Origin: Cristatella mucedo
Lineage: Eukaryota > Bryozoa > Phylactolaemata > Cristatellidae
Direction of reading: 5' to 3'
Assembly (NCBI GenBank): GCA_009760855.2
Contig: WPIO01000059.1
Span: 1,984,001 to 2,048,000 of the forward strand
DNA: 64,000 nt
Every line of letters starts with the position of its first letter. Position 1 is the first letter of the stretch. This document shows positions 43,201-56,700 of this stretch, one piece after another. The notes beneath the pieces were generated by a model. That model had not been told where the DNA came from. It was given only the letters and a program-made list of their open reading frames with translations, and did no database searches. The translations under genes and the position numbers were made by a program.

Positions 43201-44684
43201 CTTGGCTGCTGAAGGACTTGAATCCGGTGCCTGGCCAGGTAGGGCATCGCTATCACCTTACCACAGGGTTGAGATCCAATGTACTTAAAAGTCTTACTCG
43301 GTGGCTGAAGGCAGCTCAGTTACGTTACGCCTAAGAGTTACCCAATCGGTCATCTCTTTTCCGCCGTTTTCTTTGCAGCGGTTCTTTAATGGATGTCACG
43401 CAACCTACCATAGCAGAATTAGGATATGCTGTGAATGCAATCAAGCGTTTAGGTACTACTCTTGCATTTTAGCTGTCCAAAAATTGAGTAATATTTTTTG
43501 TAGTAGACTAATATGTTTTATTAATAAGCTAATACTAAGTATGCTTCGCTTGTGTACGGTCGCATTCCCATACGTGCCCAGCTCCTCGAATGCAAATTAA
43601 GTGCAGCGGTTTTGCTGTTCTTTAGGGAAGCTAAACCAGACAGTGACAAAGGTAAGGACACCTACAAACAAGAAAGGTGAGCTTTGAGTCTCTAGAGCCA
43701 GTCTGTCCAACTGATTGTTGCACGACGTATCTCAAAGGGTTCAGGCATGTACTCACAAAGTCATTTGTAGAAACCAGCTAAAAGATAAGCCGAGGCAGCG
43801 TACGAGGTCACGTGAAGCAAGGCGGTCACGGTCACGTGAAGCAAGGCGGTCACGGTCACGTGAAGTAAGGCGGTCATGGTCACGTGAAGTAAGGCGGTCC
43901 CGGTCGCGAGATGCAAGACGTTCGAGGTCACGCGATGCAAGACGGTCGCGGGATACAAGACGGTCGGGGTCACGTGACGGGCGGCGAGCGAGGTCACGTG
44001 ACCGGAACCGCTCGCGAAGCCGGTCTCCACATGCAGCCGGTAACAGGGAGCATCATCGTCGAAGGTCAACTAGCCGTAGCCCAAAACACAGAGGCAGAGA
44101 GCAGCGATCAAATAGCCGAAGCCCACGTGGAAGGCAAAGACGTTCGCGTAGCCGAGAGCGACCTCAGGAGCGCTCTCGTGCCGCCAAGCAGGATGACTTT
44201 CCTCTTGAACCTGAGGTCGGACAGGTATGGGATACAGCAGGCACTTTGTGCGAATGCTTGCTTTTCGTCTACATAGTAATCGAGGTGTGTGCATTCTGCT
44301 AGTATCTAGTAATTGAGGCGTAAGCACTCTGAAGTAGCTTTAAGCTGCCTTAAAACTCGGTTAGATTCTGCACGATGACCCTGTCTCTCGCAGGTGGCTC
44401 TTGCAAATGCAGAGCCCTGTACCATTTGTTTTAAGGGGGATACACATGAGGTTTGGCAGAATTTTTAACTAGTCCGACTACTGAGCGTAGGTATAATAAT
44501 TGTTGTAATATTAAAATACCATGTATTTAGGAATGTAGGAAATTTCTCCACACCCCCCCCCCCCCGACATTCCCCCCCCCCCCCGACATTCCCCCACCTG
44601 GACATTCTCCCCCCCTGGTGGACCCTAGGACATTCCCCCTGTAGGACGTTCCCCCTATGTTGATAAATGTATAACTAAGAATAC

Positions 44685-44756
<72 letters not shown>

Positions 44757-47700
44757 GATCAAATGAAGTTTACACCCTATGGAAATAAAATCAACTCAGT
44801 ATAATTGGGCGTTTTGGTTATCCCGTATGACATATTCACTGGTTGGCCTTGCAAAACACAGTCCATTTGAGTAGTCTAATCACAAAAACTGAATTTTGAT
44901 CTTCTGCTTCCCCCTATGTTGACAAATGTATAACTAAGATGAAACCCTGAATCCTACCCTAGTGGGGAATTGTCCTACCCAATGGGGAAATGTCTGGGGG
45001 ATGTCTGTCCATCGTATTTAGCACCCTTAGACATTAAATGTTTCTAGGTTATTTGCAAATGCTGTGAACTAAGCATGTCACTATATTGGTGGTAACATGT
45101 GCATGGTCAGTACAAAGAAGCACATATGACGCTTAACACAGAGTCAGGGAATGCTGTTTGAAACAGGTGCTTTAGTTACGTCTATTTAAATGGCAAGTCA
45201 GGTGACGTGAGTCAGCCGGCAATGAGTTCCAGGCTTTGGAAGCATATGAACAGAAGGCACGATCTGCAAAGGATTGCAGGTTCGTTCGAGGCATAGTTGA
45301 ACGACTTAAGTCACAAGGGTGGTGTGCTTCTGCTTCGAAGAACTGCTTCTCTCAAGGCACAAGGTTTGTGCCTTGAGAGAAGCAGTTCTTCGAATAGATC
45401 AAGACCGGAGCAAGAGACTGCAGCATGGACCTTTAAAAGTGTGACAAAACCTTAAAGTAGTTACACTGCATTATATATAGGAAGCCTTTGGAAGTTAGTG
45501 AAAAGAGTTGCAGTGTGGCGTGACAATAGCGATAGGCGTGAGGAGCTACACAGAGTTTTCAACCAACGATAAACATATATACAAGCAGTACGATCTGTGA
45601 GTAGTGAGTTGCAGAGGTCTAGTTGAGATGTCACAAATGCACGGACCAGCTTGGCTTCAGTATCTTTATGTAAGCGGCCCGGAATTTGTTAGGTGTAGCT
45701 TAGCTTAAACTAGGCAAGCTTGACTTGGGCGCTGATGTGGTCGGCTAGTGAAAGGTCGGTTGGTTACGAGATAGCCAGATTCATTGCAGAGGCTGAAGGA
45801 GATAAGCTGGCCGAGCCTATTTTAACGGTTAATTTGAAGATGCCTTGAGGATGTGCCTTGTTTTCCCAGGTCAATGCTGAGTCGCAGATGAATATGTGTT
45901 TATGTTAAGACCTTTTACTACCATTAACCCTATCATTTTTGATGTGGGGATGGCTGTTGAATGCCAATTTCTGGTGAGCTGAAGGCTTGCTAGTACGAAA
46001 GCTCCAAGTCATCTCAATGCTCTGGGATAATGGACACTGTCAGGTCAGGTGAGAATGATGGGATTTTCATGAGCATCTGGTGTCTGGATAATTCCTTTCC
46101 CGAATAACTGGCAGCTGCATGAATGGGAGCCAAGAGGTCATTCAGTCGGTGCCTTTGCCCTCTGAACAGCTGTCAGGAGCACCGGTTTATGTCCTTGATT
46201 CTGGTAGTTTGAGCTGATGTCTTTCAGTGCTGATATCACGACGTTTTATCCCAATCCTGCTAATGATAAATTATTGCATGCTGGCTAACGACCTTCATTT
46301 ATGCTGCTTTGCACTAATTGACCAGCAGTATTTATTTGTGCTGGCCGTGCTAGGATTTTTGACAACCCTATCTCAGAATGTTTCCTCGACTGTGAGCATG
46401 GGGTGCGCAGCAGTCAATCGTGTAATGCCGTAGGTCATATCCAGGCCCATATCTTTAGGATATCTCTGGCTTGGCGTGCTGACTTGGTGTACTTTGCTGA
46501 CTGCTTACCATTCGCCTGGCATGCCAGCAACAGTGAAGCCCGCTGCCCCATCATTTGCAATGCAGTGCAGTGAGGCCTTAGCTCAAACCAGTGTAGTTAA
46601 ATGTGAATGTTATGGGCACTTTGCCACCTCAAGGAGCTTTATGGCAATGTCCATCCATGCTCAATAAGGCCTAGTCCTTCCCATTCGTTGTCTTACGAAA
46701 AAATATAAAAAAGTAAATATAATTTATTTATATAGCACCCTAAGAGAACTTAAACCTCTATTCAGGTGCTTGACGTGTGCCACGAGACTCGAGCCTACAA
46801 TCTCGGTCATCAAGTTCATTTTAGTTGACCTTGGTTGAGGTGAGAAACTTAACAACTGGGCCAGACCAGTGCGGCTCACTTCTGTAACTTGCTGCTGCTG
46901 CTCGTGTGATTTCAGGATGCTCAGGCTTATCATTTTTCTTATATTTCGGCTGCCCCAGGCAGCCTCTTTTGTCTGGTGCTCGACTGATGTCTGATGAATG
47001 AATCGACGAATGAACTGATGAATTGACTGATTGCCTGATCAGCCGGTAATAATATAATAATAATATAACTCATTTGTATAGCACCTCAAGAGAACTTAAT
47101 CTCTATTCAGGCGCTTCACATATGCCTCCGGGCTCGAGCCCACGACCTCAGCTAGACATTGGTCGGGGGGGGGGCGAGCACCTTAACCGCTGGACCAAAC
47201 CAGCTCGGTAGCCTGATTTTAGCCCATAGAATGACTATGGAACAATATCGATTAGCGCTTTGGTCTTCACCAGGGTAACCAACCTTTCAGTTAAACTCAG
47301 GCTCGGGGAAAAGTGTTGCAGCAGAAGAGACACTGCAGAAGCTTGTGACCTCTATGCCTGGCCAGACAAAGGTCATAAAGAATCGTTGTGGGTTAACGTC
47401 ACAATCGTCCTAATGTATGCATACCGACAGCACACATGTTTGTTTTGGGCTGTCAATAAACATCTCAAGCTGTGAATGACTATGTATGCCTGGTATGGCA
47501 GGAATCCCTCTCTTGTTACTCCAATGAATTTACAGCCACTGAAGCTGCAGCAGACAAGTTTGTTTTGGGCTGTCAATAAACAGCTCAAGCTGCGAATGAC
47601 TATGTATGCCTGGCATCGCAGGAATCCCTCTCTTGTTACTCCAATGAATTTACAGCCACTGCAGCTGCAGCCATACTGTGGGGGGAGGGTTTTGGCTGAA

Positions 47701-50700
47701 TGCATGCATGAGCCAACTTTTCGCGTTTCATTAAAAAAAAATCGTCATATGCAAATCGTGATCGTTCCGTTGCTTCTTAAGCATACTTCACACAGCATAA
47801 CAATGTGTTGATGATGCCATCTAGACTACTTTTGCTTGTTTGCTCAGCCATTTACCCCCTTGTAATCAGATGCTCATTGGGTAATAATAATGTTGTGGCA
47901 CTTCATTGAATTTCAGATCTACACTGGTCAAGTAACCAGCCTCATGCAGTTTGGGTGCTTCGTGCAGCTGGAAGGATTGCGCAAAAAATGGGAAGGGCTC
48001 GTGCACATATCACAGGTAAGTTGTGGGATGTGACAGTCAATGCATCTTGTCAGTTCATGCCGGCTTCCACCTGTCATTGCTGAGCGGCATATCGTGGACT
48101 ACCTCTATGTGGCAAGTGAGAATGACAAACAGTGGGATCCACCTTTCCCTTTACATTCACTTCGCCTTGGCAAGAGCACTGCCACGTCATGCCGCTTTGT
48201 CGTTTCGAGCATTCGGATGGCATCATGCAGCCAAATGGGTTCTTGCTGGGGACTCGTTGATTGCGTGTGTGAAGCAGCCGCCCGTTAGTTATTTCCTGTG
48301 TTTCCATGCAGGCCAGCTCAATTAAGACAGATACTCTTACAGCATGCATCGGCCGGTGGGAGACATGAGCTTCCTCACTCATTTGTGCATCCATGTGGCC
48401 AAATGCTGTTACATCCTTGCTTCATACTAACACGATAGCCCCCTGTGTGGTGTTTAGTCATTCCTTTGCTAAAAGAGCTAGGATGGATGCCAGTTGAGCA
48501 ATGGATACAGAGCAAAGTTCTTACGCTGACCCACAAGGCCCACCACGGCTTGGCTCCTGTGTACCTACCTGAACTGCTGTATCAGTTTCAGCCTGTTTTC
48601 GCTCCAGGTCCTGTGTGGACAATAAATTAGCTGTTCCATTCCTCCGCTTAAAGACCATTGTTGACAGAATTTTTAGCTCTGCAGGTCCCAGACTGTGGAA
48701 CTCGCTTCCACAATTCTTAGGCAGCGACAACTACTCTCCTTCTGCCGACTATGGCTTATCCTTTTGAGCCGTCCTGAGCTGCTACTTTCATGCTACTCGC
48801 TACCTCAACTGCTCTCCTGACTCTGCTATGCTTCCCACTTTCTCTTTGTTGCGTGAGACGAAGTCTGTTGGCTACCGAATTCGTACCGAAAGCCGCTTAG
48901 GCTGTGAGTGGGCTAAACAAAACTCTCCTGCGTAACACCCATATGGTCTTTTGACTTTGTGGAGTTACAGACGGAGATACATTACATTCATAAATCTGGT
49001 TGACGAATCGGCCGACTTTCGTAAGATCATGTGCTGTCTGCTTGAGCATGCATGCAGTCAGCTTGGTCAGCTGATAAGCAGCAGCACTTGCATGCCCATG
49101 CTACATCTGGTTGCATTTGACTATACATGCTGCTAAACATATACATGATACATTTACATGTATTTACGTGTACATTATGATACATATACATGATACATAT
49201 ACATTTGACTATACATGCTGCTGTCCACTGAAAGTGTTCTTTCCTTTGCCTGCACGGCTATGTCTGGGGTTACATGTAAACCTATGTCGGCCCGATGGCA
49301 GTTAATTAGATTGATGGATGGACAGGGTCTATGCCACTCTCACCATGTTTGATTTTCTGCCTGTCTGCAGGCCTGCCAGTCAAAGCTGAGTGTGCCTGCC
49401 TATTGTATGCAGGCCCCCATGCATGCCCTGGTGCTGAACGCTTAGGCTACTTTGTGTGGTCTCTTCGGGAAAACATTAAGAGTTGATCTGATGTCCGTCA
49501 GTGAGCGATCGTGAAAAGTGGCAGCACCTAGGCATTGTGATCATGGGCGAAATAGGTGGACAGCAAGGTGTCCTGCTATGATGATGTGACCGAGATTAGA
49601 GTCACTAGCAAGGGAACTTGGTAAGTTGGTAGAGCTGCCTAGCTGGGCCTGCTGAACATAACTAGTCCCTTCCACCTATTGCGCTGAGGTGGATTAAATG
49701 CATGTCAAGTAGTTTATGAAGTAGTATGCTGCTCTGCCAGGATCTCTAGACTGGGTATTAGGAAAATGCCAGGGCAGCTTTTTTATGACAGATTTTCTTT
49801 AATAGCCTACCTAATAGTTCGACTGGACCATTTTGATAGCTAGTTAGCACTGCAGCCGAGCTTGTTGTAACTGCAAGAAAATCTCTGTCGTGAGTCTCCA
49901 CTAGTATGTTGGCTTTGCAAGCTTCACATCGAGCAGTGAACTCCGAACGAAATAGATTACCTTTATGAAGCTCAGAAGGTGGCAGACTGGTAGCTGGGTT
50001 GTTCTTGTGCGCTTGCTAAGACCGCTTGGTAGTAATTCCTATAACCCATGTTTGCAGCACCCTAAGTGAACTAGTCAGTCAGCATCCACCAAGATAGACT
50101 TGCCAAGAAAGTTTTTCCTCTCAAGTGCTTTGTCATCACGTGGTAGTGATGTACATAGCTTCTGACAAGAATGGCAGCTGTAGCTCATTGCTTGCTGGCC
50201 TACCGGCATGTGCAATCAGGCGCTTACAGCTGGTGCAAAACTCTGCAGCCAAGTGTGTCTGTCGTGAGCATTGCAGTTGCCACATCGCAGCACTTCTCGC
50301 CGACCTGCACTGGCTACCAGTCAAGCAACGGATTGACTTCAAGGTTTTGTCGCTCACTTTTAGGTCACTTCATTCTTTGGTTCCAGCCTATCTCTCAGAC
50401 CAAGCCAAGCATCATACCACCTGCTTTTCGGAATCCAACAGTTTACCAATACCTCGTACAAACCTCAAATACTTTAGAGACCGTGCATTTCGTTTGTTTG
50501 CTCTCAAAGCCTGTAACTAACTCCCGACTTGCATCACAACATCCCCTGACTTGACCACATTTAAAAAGAACTTACAAACGCACCTATTTAGGACAGCATT
50601 TAGTGGGTCCCTGTAACTCGTTCTTCATGTGCTTATGCGTGCTGACACTGTGCATGCTGCCATTAACCACCCTTGCATGCAGACCCTGTGCATGTCACCC

Positions 50701-53700
50701 CTAACCATGTTATTCGTGTATCAAGCTTGACATTACTCACCATTCAACAGTGTTTCTCTTTGCAGCAAATGTAAAACGCCTAGAAAGACATTGAGTTCTC
50801 TGAGGGCACTTTATCAAGTGCATTATTATCATGGAAAATGTAGACAGTGCTAACCCGTGAGCTGGACTTGTATTCTGCTGAACACCCAAAATGATATTCT
50901 ACCACTGGAAAGAAAGAAGTGTATGTCGTTTCTTTCCAGGGAGCTAAGCCCATGGCCTCCCAAACCAAGCCAAGAGTCATGCCAGCTTCCCTATTTTGTT
51001 AGACGTGGTTAAGTAATGAGTGATTATCAGCAGTCAATCCTGTGCTAGACATGAATGAGATCATGTGATCATACTGTCAGCTAATGTTTGCTAATGGCAG
51101 TAATTCCATCCAGAGCAGGTGGAAGGGGCTGTTATCTGGTGCCTCAAGCAGACCGGTTATTTTCTCGTCGGCTCCCTGAGAGTGGATGGCCGTCTCGAGT
51201 AGACTTTGTTATTTTTGTTTGTATTAGTTGACCACGCTGGTAGGGCAGCAGAGCCTTTTCTGATGATCGTACTCATTTAAAAAACCGATTTGGTTTGAAG
51301 AGATGTATACAGGGCATAAAGGGATACAAATGTATACAGGACATGAAGGGTCTGCTTTATGCGATGCTGGAGGAACGTCGGCCTCGTGCTGAAAGCAGAT
51401 GCCACAATGCATTATCTGCACCAGATGCCTAGCCGTTGACGGCACAACTAGAAGTCACCAAGTGTAGCGATAACTCTTCCCTGGTATGGTGCCACATCAG
51501 GCCGCCCACGAGGTTGGAAGAGGCTCCACCCAACCTCGAGGGCAGCTCATGCTTTTGGTCGTGGCCGCTGTAGCCTATGGTTGTCAGACGGCTTGCTCAG
51601 AGCACTGCTGCCCGAAAAAGCCATCAGCATTTTGGTGGCTTTGTGTCACTCAACATCGGTCTCGGTACAGCCACCACTAATAATAATAACAATTTGTATA
51701 GTGCACTCAGAGAACTTAATCTCTTTCAAGGCACTTTACAGATGCTGTAAAGGAAGCATGATCAAATTGTTAGAGGTAATAACATGCACAGTGTCAGCTG
51801 AAGTACACAAAGGACAAGTCACAAGGACCCACCATGTGCTTCGAGAAACCAGTGTGTCTTTAGCTAATTTTAACTGTCAAGTCGGGATGTCCTGACGTCA
51901 AGTCAAGAGTGAGCCCCAAGCTTTGGGAAGCATACTAACTGAAGGCATGCCTCATTTTTGCTGCTTATGGTATGGGCAGTCCCTTAGATCGTACGCAGTT
52001 CCTTCTCATGTGGCTGCCCTCTGTGCGACTGCTCCGAACAGTAATAATGATAATAATAATAGTAAAAATAATAATAATGCACTTGATAAAGCGCCCTCAG
52101 AGAAATCAATCTCTCTCTAGGCGCTTTACATTTGCTGCAAAGGGAAATGCAATTGAATCGTGAGTAATATCTTGCTTAATATTCAAACAAAATGAATTAC
52201 ATGGTTAGGGGTGACATGCACAAGGTCAGCGTTCAAATCTGGTTAGTGGCAGCATGCACAGTGTCAGCACGCATAAGCACATGAAGGTACGAATCACAGG
52301 GACCCACTAAATGCTGTCCTAAATAGGTATGTTTTTAAATTCTTTTTAAATGTGGTCAGGTCAGGGGATGTTCTGACGCAGGTCAGGAGGGAGTTCCAGG
52401 CACTTTTCTGGACCGTGCTCGGATTTGCATGGGCTCTGAAGAACGAAACTGCCCTTGCAGATCCTGCTGTTCATCCAGGAGTAACTGTAGCTTCTATCGG
52501 AAAAGCAATTTGTAGTAGAATACAAGCCTGGTTTAGCTCAGTGGTTAAAGAAAGTGCTTGCCTCAATCAAGGTCAAGGTGAATGTATTTGTTGAGATCCT
52601 AATAGAGAATGCATAATTTGATGTAATGTATCTCCGTCTGTAACTCCACGGAGCCATAAAGACTATGTGGGCGTTAGGCACGAGAGTTATGTGTAGCGCA
52701 CTCACAGCGTAAGCGGCTTTCGGTATTCATTCGGTAGCCGAGAGACTTCGTCTCGCGCAACAAAGAGAAAGTGGGAAGCATAGCCGAGTCAGGAGAGCAG
52801 CTGAGATAGTGAGTAGCATAATGCATATGCCAGCCTATGACAGTGCTGCGCCTAGATGTTGTTGTCTGCCGGTACTAGGAAGGGGCCTACCGACCTTGAC
52901 TGACCAATCGAGGTGCAGCGTTCCTGCTGCTGGTGCCAGCGGCGGCAGTGGCCAATCGGAGCGAAGCGTCCTGGGCGCAGACCATGGAAGCTCTAGTTAG
53001 ATTAGCGCCTGCAGAAAAGAGTTGTTTATTAAACGTTCTTGAGTTTGGTTGCGTTCCGAGTGCTCCAAGTCTTTTGTTGTTTAGTAATATGCGCGCACTC
53101 ACTCTCACAACATATTTGATGGCCAAGGTTGTGAGCTCAAGCCGTGTGGCAATTATCTTTTTTTTCAAATAAATAAAAAGCGATATAGTGGCCGAATTTA
53201 TCAAAGCTACTTGTCTAGGTGCAGGCCTTGATGCCTCAGTTCACTAACTTTCGGCCCCAACCTATGAGCGGAACACAACATTGTGTGTGTAATAGTTAAT
53301 GCTAATGTGAAGTATATGCGTGTAGCTGTGGGTGAGTGCAATGTACCTGTGTGTGCATTCACGCACGTGTGTGTGCGTGCCCGCACGCACGTGAGTGTTG
53401 AGCGTGAGCACCCCAAAAATTCAGGAACCTGCGATATTGTTACGCTTGAGTGCTCTTTGAATGTAGCACCCTCAAATGTGGTATGCACTAGGCAGCCATC
53501 AGCTTCCATCTCGTGAAAGCAGCTTAGCTTAGCAGCTAAAGAACTGAGTAGAAGCAAATGACAGCTGGAAAGGAAGTGTCAGAAGCCGTAGCTAGAGAAC
53601 TGACAGAATCGTTGTCAGGGATTGTGGCAGTGAGTTCCACAATCCATGTCGGCAACTCGAGAGCACGGAATGCCGACTTCTTTAATTAAGAAGACAGGAA

Positions 53701-56700
53701 CGGCTAATTTGTTGCGCAAAGAGGAAGCTAGAGGGACTGACGAGGGTGGATGGTGCTGCTCTGGCAGTTCGGCTGCGTGCAGAGAATCAAAGCTGATTTG
53801 ACTGACAATTTTGGCTTCTATCCCGTGCTCGTCCCGGAACAGCAGCTGCATCTTTTTCTAAGAGTATGCAAGGCTGAATAAAAACGAAGGAAAGCCGCTT
53901 TAGTGGCCAAGTTAAGGACCAACTCTAGAGGGACACATAGCATTGTTTTGGCAGCCCAGTGAGAATCAGAGGCAGTTAGAGTTTGATCCGATTGAATCCA
54001 GCATCTGGACTGAGTCCGAGCCGGTGGAGAGTGCCTGTGGAGCCACTTGGTTGTGTGGATGAGTAAGATTTGTCGACCATAACTGTTGATGCCAAGCATT
54101 TTAGCTTTGTCACTGCATCTCTCAAGCAGGTCTGGAACCAAGTTGTGGCTGAAATCTTAACCACCCCCTCACTTCTTGTTGCCTAAGCAAGTTTGCAGAA
54201 CTTCCAGTTGGCGGTTGTTGCAATTCTTCTCAAATTTAAATTCAGGTCTAGCATTGCTGTGATAGTAACAGCTGCTCTGCTTTTTGCATTTCACTCCAAA
54301 AACTGATAATGAAAGAGTTGGCAATGTTAGCTTGTAAAGGTTTTGCACGAGTGAGTGGACCTTTCGTTCGAGCAAGCGTGTGTGGGCACATGTGAGTAGC
54401 TGGTCAGTAACCACGGTCGCTTTCGTGAAGCTATATATCATTTAGGTGTGGTGTACTGTAGCCGTGCTTGACTTACTGTGACTGATGGTGATTTAATTTC
54501 GTCTACCGACTGCAGACCGGATGGAATTTATTAAATCTGCCACTCGTCGGTTCAGCTTTGTTCCTAAGCAGGCGAAAATATGCAGCTTTAACTTCTGCTG
54601 TAACAATCGACTTCGGATGATTGCTGCCATAGGCATCAGCTCTGCAGACAATGGCCCCCAAAGGCCATTGGCTTGTTTGCTTCCCACCCCTTGTGCAATT
54701 CATTCAAGCCGACGTTGGCTTGTTTGCTTCCCACCCCTTGTGCAATTCATTCAAGCCTAGCTCAAGGCAGCTCGGTTGCTTCATCACCGTTGGTCGGCAA
54801 GTAGTGCACCAACCCCAGCCTAATTTCCCACTCGGCGACTGGCAAGTGGAAATGCTTGGAATTTCTGTCGCCATGACTCATGACTGGCTTCGTGCGATTT
54901 GCAATAGCCTATTGCTCTGGACCTTTGTCTTAAGGAATGAATGGTCTGGATGCTACTTTGTTTTACCATTCTGACTAAAAGAAGAGAAGTACATCAGACT
55001 AAAATGTGCTACTTGTAGCGTACTATGGATCTCCCTGTCTCTAGCTCAGTAGAGCCACAAAGACTTTGTGGGTGTTGCACTTTCCACTCAAGAGACTTGC
55101 CTCTCAGCAGCTTCAGACAAACTATATCTCGCGAAACAAAACAAAAAGTAGTATGCATTACTGAGCCAGAAGGGCAACCAAGGAAGTGAGTTGCAAGGAC
55201 TTAGTAGTACAGGGCGGTTGGAGAGAGCGTGACTGAGAGAGAGAGACTTTGCAGCAAGCCTTGGTTTGGGCCAAGGGTTAAGAAGACGACTTTTAGCAAC
55301 TGAGGTCAATGTGAATGCTTTTGATGACAAATATCGTGGGCTCGAGCCCCTGCTGCAAATGTGAAGCACCTGGATAGAGATGAAGTTCTTTTAGGGTGCT
55401 TAACGAGTGAAATGTAATTACATATAAAAGATTGTATTGTTTAAGAATTGTGTAAAATGAGTTCCACAGTCGTCTCGGAGCAGCAGATCAAAGGCTTAAT
55501 GAGAACTGACGCTAGATTCTCTGGTATCCAGGTAAATCTGCTGGGAAGCCAAGTTTCCAAAGTGGCCACGGCTCACAGTTACAATTGCCGAGTATTTGCT
55601 GGCGAAACCCGTTTGTAGTAGGGGAGAGGAATCGCCAAACTCTTGATTTAGTAGCTCCTGCTATAGCCCCTAGAGTGATTGGGCTGTACCGTGTATAATG
55701 AAGTGAACGAATTATAGTAGGTAATCGTGTGGACCCACGCATTGCCATTCGCATGGAATGTTAAAGCTCTACTTTTCTTTATCGATAGCAGCACTCTTTT
55801 GCCCTCATAAAATAGAACAACGACACTCTTTTCACGCTTCGCTAATGTGTGTGTAGTCTTCTCCTAGCTGAATGCTATCGGTATTTCTTGTAAGGTCAAA
55901 GCACACTTATCGATTGGAAATTATTCACTTCACATAGCATACACACTGTCCTTTTCTGCATGACTTGAGTGGCATTTGTAGGTGTCTCAAGCGATCGGCT
56001 CTAAATAGTGGATGTGTATTCAAAGGGTAGGATTGAGCTGGAGGGGATACATAAGAGCTAGCCTGTCGGCCATCTTTTTAATTTTGAGAGCTTGATGAAG
56101 GCAAGGGGGCTTGATAGGTGGACATGGTGGGGGAGAGAGAGCAGGGCAAGATGGGAGAGGAAAAGCAGAGCAAGAGGGAAAAGGAGTAACAGAGAGGCAG
56201 AGAGTGAGAAAGAGAACGTGATGGAGGGATAAAGGGGGGGGGACAGAGACGGTATTACGTATTTTCGAGTATTGGGTGCTATCTACCTGATGTTGTCCAC
56301 GGGGCAGCTTCATGCAGCACTGCTCTAGCCTGCCTTTGCTGTCTGTAAGATATTACAAGCTTCGGTGCCTGCCACGTGGTTTTGGGGCTGTGTAATGTTG
56401 TGCTGTTTCCTTGCTGAATCTTGTTAAGCTCTAGCAGCGACTACATTGGTGTTATATGCTTGTAGCCCACCCGAATGCAGCAAAGTGGCAAAATGCATTT
56501 GGTATTGGTCGTTCATGCTATACCCTGCCTCATCTCATCACCATCCCAGTTCACTATCCCCCTCAGCTGCTGCTTCAGCGTCTTTCAGCCCTCCTTGCGA
56601 TCTCCCTGGTCAACACGACAACAAATTCTGGCTGTTCCTTTCTGACACTTGAAGACTGTTTTTGATAGAAGCTATTCTGTATTGGTCGTGAACAAGTGCA

